Assembly (NCBI GenBank): GCA_003478935.1
Contig: QUFP01000012.1
Coordinates: 1-64,000 of the forward strand
Length of the DNA stretch: 64,000 nt
Source of the DNA: Firmicutes bacterium AF25-13AC
GTDB taxonomy: Bacteria; Bacillota; Clostridia; Lachnospirales; Lachnospiraceae
Direction of reading: 5' to 3'
This document shows, one piece after another, positions 35,037 through 44,936 of this stretch. A program made the translations under genes and the position numbers. The notes below the pieces were generated by a model. It was not told the origin of the DNA and ran no database searches. It worked only from the letters and a program-made list of their open reading frames with translations. How positions within the stretch are numbered: the first letter of the stretch is position 1; each line of letters begins with the position of its first letter.

Positions 35037-36790
35037 CTATAAATTAAGGTATGGCAATATGTTTTCAAAAATCTTTTTCACCTTTGGCGCTACAATTGTG
35101 CCTCCATAATAAATACCCTGTGGTTCATCGACTGTCATGATAATAATAACCTGCGGCTCATCTGCCGGGGCAAAGCCTACAAAGGAGCTAATATATTTTC
35201 CAGTTCCGCGCGGAAGCTTTTCTGATGTCGCCGTCTTTCCTCCTATGCGATAACCTTCTATGTATGCCTTATTTCCGCCGCCCTCTGCCACAACACTCTC
35301 TAGACATTCACGCATCTGTGCACTGACTGCTTCATCAAGTACATGTGTACCCTGCGGATAAGCAATTTTTTGTGTGCTTGTGCCGTCAAATGAACTGATT
35401 GCCATTCCAAAATGCGGCACAACAGTGTGACCGCCATTTACAAATGAACTTATAGTCGTAAGAAGGCGAAGTGTGGTCAGCTGAAATGACTGTCCAAACG
35501 AAATGGTCGCAAGCTCTACCTCACCGATTTTTTTAGGGTCGTGCATAATTGTGCGTGCTTCTCCGGGCAAATCAATCCCTGTTTTTTCAAGAAGCTCGAA
35601 CTGTTCAAAATATGAGTAAAAACGCTCTGCACCTAAGCGAAGACCGACCTGAATAAAGACAGGATTGCAGGAATTTTGAATTCCCTGCAAAAATGTTTCA
35701 CTGCCATGACCACTCACCTTATGACATCGAATACGTCTGTCCTCCACAATATAAAATCCAGGACATGAAAATGTATCATTAAAAGTTACAACACCAGCTT
35801 CTAGTGCTGCCGCTGCCGTGACAGTCTTAAATGTTGAACCTGGCTCATATGTATCGCTTACATTGGCATTTCTCCACATCTTATTTAATAAATCCTGTCT
35901 CATTTCTTCACTCTCACATGTAGTACCCTCTGGAAGCTCAAACGGACGATTCAAATCAAATTCTGGAACATTTGCCATAGCATAAATCTCACCATTCTGT
36001 GGATTCATGACTATGCAGGAAACCTCATTTGCCTGCTTTTCTTCCATCAGCTCCAAGCATACCTGAGTGACAAAACTTTGGATATTCCAATCCATTGTCA
36101 GACGAAGTGTATTTCCGGCAATTGGCTCAACACGCTGCTCAGCTGTATTTTTTAATTCAATTCCCGCTGCATCAGTATATGTCAAAATGCTGCCTCCAAT
36201 TCCTTTAAGCACCTCATCATATGATACTTCCAGACCGATAATACCCTGATTATCGGCGCCTGTAAAGCCAAGTACCTTGGAGCTAAACTTCCAAACGGAT
36301 AGTAACGCTTATAATCTTCGTCCACCTTCACACCGGCAAGATCCATCTCTCTTATAGCATCGCCGACTTTCTTTTCTACATTTGTCTTTATAATTTCTCT
36401 TGCCGTGATTTTTTCTACCTTTTTTTGCACGTCTTTTGGCTGCATTTTTAATGTTTCTGACAGCGCCGACACAACTTCATCAGCATCCTTAATCTGACTG
36501 TGAATCACAGAAATTGTACAGACTGTGCGGTTTGCTGCAAGCACCTTACCATTTCTATCCTGTATCTCACCGCGCATTGCCTTTAGCTGTCGCTCTCTTG
36601 TATGAAGATCATATGCGAGTTCTTTATAATGCTCTGACTTTGCAAGCATTAAATCGCCTAGGCGCACACATAATAAGATCAATGCTGTAACAAGCACCAA
36701 TGCAATTCTAAGTATTCCCCTTCTATGCATTGTGCGTACCGGGCGCGGCAGCATGTTTCCTGCCTCTTTTTTCAAAACTTGCGTGACCAT
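35037..36790 (-). pseudogene. class B penicillin-binding protein (SpoVD-like), one frameshift
   Basis: Transpeptidase for septal or spore peptidoglycan, 584 residues after repair. Start at ATG 36790 (a longer frame has no ribosome site). Membrane helix at about 27-47; dimerisation domain with MRGEIQDRNGKVLAANR; transpeptidase domain with SxxK in EPGSTFKTV, SxN in NSCNPVFIQ, and KTA instead of KTG in GGKTATSEKL. The reading frame breaks at about 36280-36282: GCTCCAAGG should read GCTTCCAAGG, which restores PFGSLASKVLGFTGADNQGI and makes the length a multiple of three. A terminator precedes it. Probably a sequence error, since this gene should be needed. Confidence 0.87.
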
Positions 36791-36853
36791 TTTCACCGAC
36801 TTACCTTTACTTTGTTTTTGCTGTTTTCTTAATTTATCTATATGCGGCAGACG

Positions 36854-36901
36854 ATAAAAAAAAGAATCCTGAAATTCTTTTGTAAATTTCAAGATTCTTT
36901 T
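36854..36901. terminator. terminator between the two penicillin-binding protein genes
   Basis: Stem AAAGAATCCTGAAATT / AATTTCAAGATTCTTT with a short loop, T-run on both strands. It begins 8 bases after the stop of the first PBP and 65 bases before the next start, so it may limit expression of the SpoVD-like gene from the dcw promoter. Confidence 0.8.
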
Positions 36902-36908
36902 TATTTTT

Positions 36909-39520
36909 TTACTGTGCATTTGCATCTGCCGCTGGCTGTACATCTGGCTGAGCCGGAAGATCTATGACATCGTTTGAATCTGGTGCTGCGTTTGCGTCTG
37001 CCGGATCTGCAATTGCTGCCTCAGGATCAATGATATTTTCATCTGGATTTTCTGCTGCTGCATCTGTTTGCTCTTTAGCAACCACTGCCGGAGGCACTGG
37101 AAGAGCTGCATCATCTCCTTCTGAATCTGTAAAGAGTGACTCTCCTGACATACTGTCATCTGATGGAGAAGCACTCTGCCAATCATAATCGTTTACATCT
37201 GCATCTAACTCAGAATAAAGTCCAATGTAATCCTTGATTGCGTACCACAAACGTCCTGATAAATACTGTACAGGTGCACTTCCGTCTTCGTCGTTTCCTT
37301 CGTACTCATCAACTACAACATAAAGCACAAGCTGCGGTGAACTAATAGGTGCTGCTGAAATCAGGGAAATGATATATTTATCTTCTGAACGCGGAAGCTT
37401 CTGAGCAGTTCCTGTCTTTCCGCCAAAATCATAGCCATCCATCTTGACACCATTTTCTCTGTCCGCAACCTGCACACCATAAACAGTTCCATTTGTAACA
37501 GCATACTCAAGTGCACGGCGCACTGTTGCACTTGTCTCCTCACTTATAATTTGGCGCACAAGTGTTGGTTTAACAGACTCTACTACATTGCCGTCCTGAT
37601 CAAGAATGCTCTCAACGGTGTATGGCTTGTAGTAATAACCGCCATTTATGTCAGCGCAAAATGATGCTGCCATCTGAATCATGGTAACGTTGTAGCACTG
37701 ACCAAATGCGCTTGTCGCAAGCTCGATCTCTCCTAGCTGATCTGCTGTATACAAAAGTCCTTCACAGCTAGCCTCACCTGGAAGATCTATTCCTGTTTTC
37801 TGACCAAAATTATGAAGCTGCTGATACTTAACAAAAAGCTCTGGTCCAAGAAGTTTTCCAATTTCCATAAAGGCTACGTTACAAGACTGCGCAACAGCGT
37901 CTTTTGCATCAATAATGCCACAGCCGCCAAGCGCATAGTTATGGCATTTTACCATTGTTCGTCCAATGTTTAAATAACCCTCACTGTCATCAAACTGCGT
38001 ATCTTCTGTAATCAGTCCTTCCTCAATCGCTGCTGCATATGTAAGAACCTTCCCAGTAGAACCTGGCTCAAAGGAGTTACTTATGATACCGTTTCGCCAA
38101 ATCTCATTTTGTACATCTGTTGTTGTCGGATAAGCGCTATGATCCCACTCTCCCTTTGCATTCAAATATGCTGCATACGGAGATGCCGTTGCAATCTCTA
38201 TTATATCCTGTGTATTAGAAGAATCGTCATCAGCCTTCTCCTTTGAGGCTTCGGCCTGTTCCTTTAACTTTTCCTGCTCCTTTTCCAGATACTTTTCATA
38301 CTCTTCTGATTTTACTTCATTATCTGCAAATGTAGCCAGTTCTTCATCAGTATAGAATGATGAAAGATCATTTGGATTATTCAGATCATAATCAGTGTCC
38401 GTAACCATTGCTTTTATAGCACCTGTATTCGGATCCATTGCAAGAATACTGTAGCTTTTTGCCGTACGAACCTTTCTCCGTTTTCATCAGTCTCATAAAA
38501 CCACTCTGAGGCTGTATCACTGAGTATCTTTGTCAGGTTCATATCAATCGTTGAGACAAGTGAGTAGCCATCAGTTGGCTCAATCACATCGCGAATCAGA
38601 TTTTTGCTGCTGTCAATATAGCTGTAGCTTCGGCCATTTGTTCCACGAAGTTCTTCATTGTAGTAGCGCTCTAGTCCCCAAATACCCTCAGAGCTGTCCT
38701 TTGTCGTAAAGCCTATGACCTTACTTGCTAAATTGCCATATGGATAATAGCGCTGGTATTCTGTCTCAAACCAAACACCTACAATCTTAGCACCCTCCTG
38801 GCTTTCAAACTCCTCATCTGCAGATGAGGTGCCTTCTGTTTCCTGCACACTTTGGGCTTCTGTTGTCTTTGTTTCTTTCTTTTTTTCTGTGCTGTTTACC
38901 TTTTCTTCAAGCGCATCGAATGCTTCCTTTTGGCTTTCTGTAACAAGATATTTTTTGCTTGTCCAGCCTTCTGGCACATAACGAATATAATTTTTATCGG
39001 CTGACTGAGTAATTGTATTTGTAAGCGCAGCTTCATCTAAGTCAAAACACTGCGCAATCGCCTTAACAGTTGTTTCAAGCGTTCCCTTTCGCCCATCAAT
39101 TGCCTCTGTTTCCATGATTACCTTTGGGTCAATAATCAAAATATAAACTCGACTGCTGACTGCAATTGGCGTCATGTTTGTGTCATAAATTTCGCCAGAC
39201 TTTGCCACTAAAGTTGAGCTGCTGTAATTCATCTGGCTGAGTGCCTTTCGCTCATACACTTCGTTTGTAAGTGCAGCGCGTATACCAATGTAAACGACAA
39301 GAGCAGCCATACAAAACGCAACTAGACCTGCTACTAGCCTCATTCTGACATTTATACGGTTTGCAAGCTTGCCCGTATCCTTCTTTGCCTTAGCGCTGTA
39401 AATCTTTTTTTTCTTTTTCTTCACAGTATGTTTTGTATTGACTGACTGCGTTGTCTGTGTCTTTTTTTCTTTCTGATTCTCATCACTGCGGAATGTCTTC
39501 ATATTGTGCAACGTACCCAC
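36909..39520 (-). pseudogene. class B penicillin-binding protein (FtsI/PBP2-like), one frameshift
   Basis: Division transpeptidase, about 870 residues after repair, longer than usual owing to charged insertions (about 200-235, 430-460) and an acidic Pro/Ala tail. Lys-rich N-terminus, membrane helix at about 60-80. Active-site motifs: SxxK in EPGSTGKVL, SxN in SCNVAFMEIG, KTG in GGKTGTAQKL. The frame breaks at 38473-38475: GGAGAAAGG should read GGAGAAAAGG, which gives NGEKVRTAKSYSILAMDPNTG. Repaired length is a multiple of three. Start codon uncertain: GTG 39520 or ATG 39502. It follows ftsL with a short overlap. A sequence error is the best explanation. Confidence 0.87.
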
Positions 39521-39998
39521 TTTCTGTTTTATGATAGGTGATTACCTGATGCTTTTCAGGGTAGCTCATGCCAAGCCTCTGTGTCGCGATCTGGTAAATC
39601 TGTTTTGCATCGACAGAAGCATATAAAAGTGCCTCACGGTTATCATTATCCGTCTGCAGCTCTTGATAAGTCTCCTTGAGCGATGCCACCTTTTTATTAC
39701 TTGCATTTAATTGTGCATTCCTCCCCACATAACCTATTGCTGACCAAAGCAGCAATACTGCCGTCAAAAAAGCGACTATGGCAGTCAGTCCATCATATGC
39801 TCTTGCATTATAACGCCTGCTCAGTGTGCCATTTATAATTCGCTGTTTATGCAGTTCTATCTGCTGACGCTCCAGTTCCTGGAGTCTTTTAATACGTGCC
39901 TGGCGCTGCCTTTCAAGCTCTGGCACTCTTTTTGGCGCATAGGTTCCGCCTGCGGCTTCCTGCTCGCGGTATCCATTTTTCGGTTCCCCTTCCTGCAT
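39483..39998 (-). CDS. ftsL: FtsL-like division protein
   Basis: 171 residues. Basic, Arg/Gln-rich cytoplasmic part (about 1-68), one membrane helix (about 70-90), then a short extracellular coiled coil (NASNKKVASLKETYQELQTDN) and the LGMSYPEKHQVITY end usual for FtsL/DivIC proteins. These small proteins bridge FtsQ and the PBP/FtsW pair. Sequence conservation is low in this family; the call rests on topology and its place between rsmH and the PBP gene. AAAGGACTGGAG precedes the ATG. Confidence 0.8.
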   Translation of the reverse strand: MQEGEPKNGYREQEAAGGTYAPKRVPELERQRQARIKRLQELERQQIELHKQRIINGTLSRRYNARAYDGLTAIVAFLTAVLLLWSAIGYVGRNAQLNASNKKVASLKETYQELQTDNDNREALLYASVDAKQIYQIATQRLGMSYPEKHQVITYHKTESGYVAQYEDIPQ

Positions 39999-40021
39999 GA
40001 CTCCAGTCCTTTCTACCTTTT

Positions 40022-40957
40022 TTATGCCTTTTCGAAAACGCGAAGCTTCGCGCTCTTTGAACGGCTATTTTCCTCCATCTCCTGTTCTGAAGGAAGAATT
40101 GGTTTTCTTGTAATCACCTTTCCCTTTGAAATGCGTCCGCACACACAGACAGGAAAGCCCGGCGGACAGATGCACGGATTTTCATTCGTGCGAAATCTCG
40201 TTTTTACAATTCGATCTTCTAGCGAGTGGAATGTAATAATACAAAGACGTCCACCCGGTGCTAAACGGTCAATCATACCGTCAATTGATTGTGTCAGCAC
40301 ATCAAGCTCATGATTTAATTCAATTCGAAGCGCCTGAAATGTCTGCTTTGCCGGATGACCTGTACCGGCACGCATTTTAGCCGGAATTGCTGCCTTAATT
40401 ATCTCACACAGCTCACCAGTAGTCTCAATTGGCTTTTTCTCGCGTGCGCGAACAATGTGCTTTGCAATATTTTTTGCGAAGCGGTCTTCTCCGTAATCGC
40501 GTATCATGCGATACAGCTCCATCTCGCTGTACTCATTGACAATATCAGCCGCTGTCTTTGTATTTCTCTGATCCATACGCATATCAAGCGGCACGTCCTC
40601 GCGGTATGTAAAGCCACGTGAAGCCTCATCAAGCTGATAAGAAGAAACTCCAAGGTCAAGGAGTATTCCGTTTACCTTATCAATTCCAAGCTCATCTAAA
40701 ACATTGTCAAAATTTACATAGTTACTTCTTACGATGCTTACCTTGTCCTTATATGGTTCAAGACGCTTTGTCGCTGCCTGTATAGCATCCGCATCCTGAT
40801 CTATTCCTATAAGTCTTCCTTTCTCTCCAAGATGCGTACAGATCTGATAGGAATGGCCGGCACCTCCGAGCGTTCCATCTACATAACATCCATCCTCGCG
40901 GATATTTAGGTTTTCTATCACCTCATCCAGCAATATTGATTTATGAACAAATTCCAT
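40022..40957 (-). CDS. rsmH: 16S rRNA (cytosine(1402)-N(4))-methyltransferase
   Basis: SAM-dependent methylation of C1402 in 16S rRNA, 311 residues. The start at 40957 ([17 protein letters not shown]) follows AAGGAG. SAM motif [36 protein letters not shown] and the [10 protein letters not shown]-terminal signature are all present. First gene of the dcw cluster; mraZ is not upstream as it often is. Confidence 0.96.
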   Translation of the reverse strand: MEFVHKSILLDEVIENLNIREDGCYVDGTLGGAGHSYQICTHLGEKGRLIGIDQDADAIQAATKRLEPYKDKVSIVRSNYVNFDNVLDELGIDKVNGILLDLGVSSYQLDEASRGFTYREDVPLDMRMDQRNTKTAADIVNEYSEMELYRMIRDYGEDRFAKNIAKHIVRAREKKPIETTGELCEIIKAAIPAKMRAGTGHPAKQTFQALRIELNHELDVLTQSIDGMIDRLAPGGRLCIITFHSLEDRIVKTRFRTNENPCICPPGFPVCVCGRISKGKVITRKPILPSEQEMEENSRSKSAKLRVFEKA

Positions 40958-41154
40958 GTTACTCCTTTTTCTTTCGCTGTGTATTAAAATTAACCACTCA
41001 CTTTTTTGTGCATGGTCACTAATTGTATTTGTTAAAAAAGCACGGCAAAAAACACGGCTCCTGTCTTTCGTCATAAGAACCATTTTTTCTTCCCGTCATT
41101 TCTGCTATATTATTTATCAAAAACGGCAAAATGCTATCTCTGATTATGAAATCT
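40958..41154 (-). other. long untranslated leader before rsmH
   Basis: About 195 bases between the likely promoter (41155-41183) and rsmH, with no convincing gene. The position where mraZ commonly lies is empty. Confidence 0.5.
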
Positions 41155-41183
41155 ATTTTATATTAGTTTATTAAAAATGACAA
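41155..41183 (-). promoter_or_regulatory. promoter of the dcw cluster
   Basis: Minus strand TTGTCA, 17-base spacer, TAAAAT. Back to back with the ychF promoter. Confidence 0.6.
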
Positions 41184-41216
41184 TACTTTTTTCAGAATTT
41201 CTTCCGACAGAAACGG

Positions 41217-41245
41217 TTGTATTTCTTTTTTTTATATGCTAGAAT
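41217..41245 (+). promoter_or_regulatory. promoter of ychF
   Basis: TTGTAT, 17-base spacer, TAGAAT; 54 bases before the ATG. Confidence 0.6.
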
Positions 41246-41256
41246 TAAAAATGTTA

Positions 41257-41281
41257 CTGGTCACATGTACTACATGACCAG
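41257..41281 (+). promoter_or_regulatory. inverted repeat in the ychF leader
   Basis: CTGGTCA and TGACCAG flank a short centre, near the expected transcription start. It could be an operator or a 5' mRNA hairpin just before the AGGAAGG ribosome site. Confidence 0.45.
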
Positions 41282-41299
41282 ACAGGAAGGATTTTTACT

Positions 41300-42397
41300 A
41301 TGAAATTAGGAATCGTAGGCTTGCCGAATGTCGGCAAGAGTACTTTATTTAACTCTTTGACAAAGGCAGGTGCGGAATCTGCAAACTATCCGTTCTGTAC
41401 CATTGACCCAAATGTTGGTATTGTTCCAGTTCCGGATGAGCGTATTAAAAATTTAGGTGAGCTGTATCACTCCGCAAAGGTTACACCGGCAGTTGTTGAG
41501 TTTGTTGATATCGCCGGTCTTGTAAAGGGCGCATCTAAGGGTGAGGGTCTTGGAAACCAGTTCCTTGCAAATATCCGTGAGGTTGACGCAATTGTACATG
41601 TTGTACGCTGCTTTGAAAACTCTAATATCATCCATGTAAATGGTCATATTGATCCAGTTGATGATATTGAAACTATCGAGCTTGAGCTGATTTTTGCTGA
41701 TCAGGAAGTTCTTGAGCGCCGTATTGCAAAGACAACAAGAAGTGCTATGAATGATAAGAGTCTTGCAAAGGAGCTTGTTACCTTAAAGAAGCTGATGGAT
41801 GCTTTAACAGAGGGCCGTCAGGCTAAGACTGTTGAGCCGGATGATGAGGATGAGGCTGCTTTTATCGCAAGCTTAAATCTTTTAACAAGCAAGCCTGTTA
41901 TCTATGCTGCAAATGTATCTGAAAGTGATTTGGCTGATGATGGTGCTTCCAATCCTCACGTTGCAGCTGTACGCGAGTTTGCTGCTAAAGAAGGCAGTGA
42001 GGTATTTGTTATCTGTGCTGAGATCGAAGCTGAAATTTCTGAGCTTGACGATGATGAAAAGAAGATGTTCTTAGAAGATCTTGGTCTTGAAAAGTCTGGT
42101 CTTGACAAGCTGATTTCTGCAAGCTATTCTCTGCTTGGTCTGATCAGCTATCTGACATCTGGTGCTGATGAGACAAGAGCTTGGACCATCACAAAGGGAA
42201 CTAAGGCACCACAGGCTGCCGGAAAGATTCACTCTGATTTTGAGAGAGGCTTCATCCGCGCAGAGGTTGTAAGCTATCAGGATCTTATGGACTGCCAGTC
42301 CTACGTAACCGCAAGAGAAAAAGGTCTTGTTCGTCTTGAAGGAAAGGACTATGTGGTTCAGGATGGCGATGTCATTTTGTTCCGTTTCAACGTGTAA
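41300..42397 (+). CDS. ychF: redox-regulated ATPase YchF (Obg family)
   Basis: Ribosome-associated P-loop protein of the Obg group that prefers ATP, 365 residues. P-loop GLPNVGKST at 7-15; [14 protein letters not shown] switch region; [21 protein letters not shown]3 box; C-terminal TGS-like domain with [17 protein letters not shown] and [17 protein letters not shown] lies 9 bases before ATG. An R1 repeat begins 3 bases after the stop. Confidence 0.96.
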   Translation: MKLGIVGLPNVGKSTLFNSLTKAGAESANYPFCTIDPNVGIVPVPDERIKNLGELYHSAKVTPAVVEFVDIAGLVKGASKGEGLGNQFLANIREVDAIVHVVRCFENSNIIHVNGHIDPVDDIETIELELIFADQEVLERRIAKTTRSAMNDKSLAKELVTLKKLMDALTEGRQAKTVEPDDEDEAAFIASLNLLTSKPVIYAANVSESDLADDGASNPHVAAVREFAAKEGSEVFVICAEIEAEISELDDDEKKMFLEDLGLEKSGLDKLISASYSLLGLISYLTSGADETRAWTITKGTKAPQAAGKIHSDFERGFIRAEVVSYQDLMDCQSYVTAREKGLVRLEGKDYVVQDGDVILFRFNV

Positions 42398-42400
42398 ATA

Positions 42401-42569
42401 TGATGCCAAGGGTCCAAACTCAAAAGCTGATCGTGCTTGCACGATGAAGATTTTGAGCTTGAGACCCGCAAAAACATGAGGATGCAGCGATTTTGGAAGA
42501 AAATCAGCGAATCCGAATGTTTTTAGAATTGCTAGAGTTACAAAGTAACGGAGCAATTCGTAGGCATTA
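42401..42569 (+). repeat. R1 structured repeat, copy 4 (between ychF and helicase)
   Basis: 169 bp, sense to ychF, TGATGCC at one end and GGCATTA at the other. Carries the perfect ATCGTGC-TT-GCACGAT hairpin in P2 and GTTAC-AAA-GTAAC in P4. No promoter is seen between it and the helicase, so it is probably in a shared mRNA. Confidence 0.87.
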
Positions 42570-42591
42570 ATTTTTTTAAAAGAGGTTTTTC

Positions 42592-44466
42592 ATGGCTTTT
42601 TCTGATACCCAGACGCAGGCCATCGCGCATAAAGATGGCCCCGCTCTTGTTCTTGCAGGACCTGGCTCCGGCAAGACAACTGTGATCACAAACAGGATTG
42701 TGACGCTCCTTGAGCGCTATCATATTCCGGGATCCCGTATTCTTGTTATCACTTTTACAAGAGCTGCGGCACAAGAAATGCAGAGCCGTTTTTTTACCCT
42801 TTACCAGAAGAGAAACGCCCGTTTGGATGCAGCACGCTCCACGGGCGTTACTTTTGGCACTTTTCACTCTGTTTTCTACCGCATTTTAAAGCATGCTTAC
42901 CAATATGATGCCTCCAACATTTTGACGCAAAAGGAACAGTATAAAATGATTGAGAGTATCATCGATGAACTTGATATGGACGCACCTGATTTTAATGAGC
43001 TTGCCTCTAACCTGCTCGGAGAGATCTCTGCTGTCAAAAGCAACTGTCTGTCACTTGACTATTACTATGCAAAAAGCTGCCCTGAAAATGTGTTTCGCCG
43101 TGTTTACCGCCTTTATGAAAAAAAGCTTCGTCAGGCTAACAAAGTCGATTTTGATGATATTTTGACAATGACCTATGACCTTTTATCTAAACGGCGTGAT
43201 ATTTTAGATGCCTGGCGCCAGCGCTTTTCGTACATTCTAATTGATGAGTTTCAGGATATAAATCTTGTGCAGTATAAAACAATTCAATTGCTCTCTGCAC
43301 CGAAAAATAATCTTTTTATCGTTGGCGATGATGATCAGTCGATTTATCGCTTTCGCGGTGCAAGGCCTGAGATCATGCTTGGTTTTGAGAAGGATTATCC
43401 AAATGCCATCCGCATCCTGCTTGATGTAAATTATCGCTCAGATGCCTACATTGTGGCAGCTGCCAATCATTTAATCGTGCATAACACGGCTCGTTTTCCA
43501 AAGAAAATCCGTGCTTCTCATCAGGCAGCCTTCCCTGTCCTGTTAAAGCCATGCCGTGATCCTGCTGAACAAAACAAATATCTGACGGCTCAGCTTCGCG
43601 ATTATCATGCACAAGGCTATGCTTATGAGCAAATGGCAATTTTATTTCGTACTAATCTTGGAATCCGCTTTGTTATGGATGCGCTTATGAAAGGCGGAAT
43701 ACCATTTCACATGAAGGATGCCATACCGAATCTTTTTGCCCATTGGATTTCACTTGATATAATTGCGTATCTTCGCCTTGTCTCTGGTACTGAAAACACA
43801 AGGGCGAACTGGCTTCGCATCATGAATCGCCCTAACCGATATATTAAGCGTGAGGCTCTTGCGCCTTTTACATCTGATATCAGCGTAGCACAATTAAAAG
43901 CATATTATCAGGATAAGGACTGGATGCTTGAGCGCCTTGACCGTCTTGAATATGATCTTTCGATCATGAAACGCATGTCGCCCTATGCTGCAATCCACTA
44001 TCTGTCCAATGCAATGAAGTATCAGGATTATCTAAAAGACTATGCTAAGGAGCATCACATTAATGAGCAGGAGCTTCTTGATGTGCTAAATGCCGTTCAC
44101 GAAAGCAGCCAGTCATGCCGCACCTTTGCCGAGTGGTTTGCTTATATCGACACTTATACAGAGGAACTGCAAAAGCAGGCAAAAAGCCCTGCTTCAAAGG
44201 ATGCAAATAATGAAAGCGGTGTCTGTCTTTGCACACTTCACTGTGCAAAGGGATTAGAGTATCCGATTGTTTTCATTCCTGATATAAATGAAGACAATAT
44301 TCCTCACGCTCGTGCTGCTGTTGATGCCGATCTTGAGGAGGAGCGCCGACTTTTTTATGTTGGCATTACACGAGCAAAGGAACATCTTCATTTGTACTGT
44401 GTCGGCGAAGCCTCTGGAAAGGAAAAGTTTCCAAGCAGATTTTTAGAAGAACTAAATGAAATGTAA
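42592..44466 (+). CDS. UvrD/PcrA-like ATP-dependent DNA helicase
   Basis: Superfamily 1A 3'-5' helicase, 624 residues, shorter than PcrA (about 720-740). Motifs in order: I LAGPGSGKTTV (about 19-29), Ia VITFTRAAAQEM, II LIDEFQDIN, III VGDDDQSIYRFRGA, IV VNYRSD, V CTLHCAKGLEYPIVFI, VI RRLFYVGITRAKEHL. The C-terminal tail that binds RNA polymerase in PcrA is missing, so this is a smaller paralogue for repair or replication restart. AGAGG before ATG. Ends in a two-way terminator. Confidence 0.92.
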   Translation: MAFSDTQTQAIAHKDGPALVLAGPGSGKTTVITNRIVTLLERYHIPGSRILVITFTRAAAQEMQSRFFTLYQKRNARLDAARSTGVTFGTFHSVFYRILKHAYQYDASNILTQKEQYKMIESIIDELDMDAPDFNELASNLLGEISAVKSNCLSLDYYYAKSCPENVFRRVYRLYEKKLRQANKVDFDDILTMTYDLLSKRRDILDAWRQRFSYILIDEFQDINLVQYKTIQLLSAPKNNLFIVGDDDQSIYRFRGARPEIMLGFEKDYPNAIRILLDVNYRSDAYIVAAANHLIVHNTARFPKKIRASHQAAFPVLLKPCRDPAEQNKYLTAQLRDYHAQGYAYEQMAILFRTNLGIRFVMDALMKGGIPFHMKDAIPNLFAHWISLDIIAYLRLVSGTENTRANWLRIMNRPNRYIKREALAPFTSDISVAQLKAYYQDKDWMLERLDRLEYDLSIMKRMSPYAAIHYLSNAMKYQDYLKDYAKEHHINEQELLDVLNAVHESSQSCRTFAEWFAYIDTYTEELQKQAKSPASKDANNESGVCLCTLHCAKGLEYPIVFIPDINEDNIPHARAAVDADLEEERRLFYVGITRAKEHLHLYCVGEASGKEKFPSRFLEELNEM

Positions 44467-44520
44467 AAAAACCTTAAGCAGATTAGTCAATTTACTATAT
44501 CTGCCTAAGGTTTTTATTTT
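44464..44520. terminator. bidirectional terminator, helicase / DUF1292
   Basis: Stem AACCTTAAGCAGAT / ATCTGCCTAAGGTT with one mismatch, A-run before and T-run after. Confidence 0.85.
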
Positions 44521-44537
44521 GTCAGTATTAAATGCAA

Positions 44538-44882
44538 TTAAAACTTCTTTGCATCCTCTTCTTCTGCTGCAAGTTCTTCCTCGCTGACTAACTCGTCATA
44601 TTCCTCGTCATCAAGCATTTCATCAAATGCGTCAGAAGCAATCTCATACTCCTCATCGGACTCAATATTTGTCAGGTTTGGATTGCCCTGCTCATCCTCT
44701 TCATAACGATACAGATAAACAGTACCTTCCTCTGCTTCAATTCCCTCAGTTGGAAGAAGTGCAATATACTCTCTGTCTCCGCCCTTGAAAATATTTAGTA
44801 CGATACACTCTAACTCAGAATCATCATCAAGTGTCAGGGTTACTGTATCGCGTCCTTCAAACTCGTCATCACGCTTTGCCAT
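44538..44882 (-). CDS. DUF1292 family acidic protein
   Basis: 114 residues, strongly acidic. Beta-rich core VTLTLDDDSELECIVLNIF...EYIALLP...VYLYRYEEDE followed by an Asp/Glu-rich helical tail. DUF1292 proteins (YrzB-like) are common in Firmicutes and of unknown function. About 54 bases downstream of gltX, ended by the terminator at 44464-44520. Confidence 0.88.
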   Translation of the reverse strand: MAKRDDEFEGRDTVTLTLDDDSELECIVLNIFKGGDREYIALLPTEGIEAEEGTVYLYRYEEDEQGNPNLTNIESDEEYEIASDAFDEMLDDEEYDELVSEEELAAEEEDAKKF

Positions 44883-44936
44883 TCTCGCTCTCCTTTCTGT
44901 CGTTTTTGTTCAATATATTCGTAACTATTCAGAATT

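Noticed and set aside
35037..39520. Four separate half-length penicillin-binding protein genes
   Set aside because: Adjacent halves join into two complete class B proteins when one base is restored at each break.
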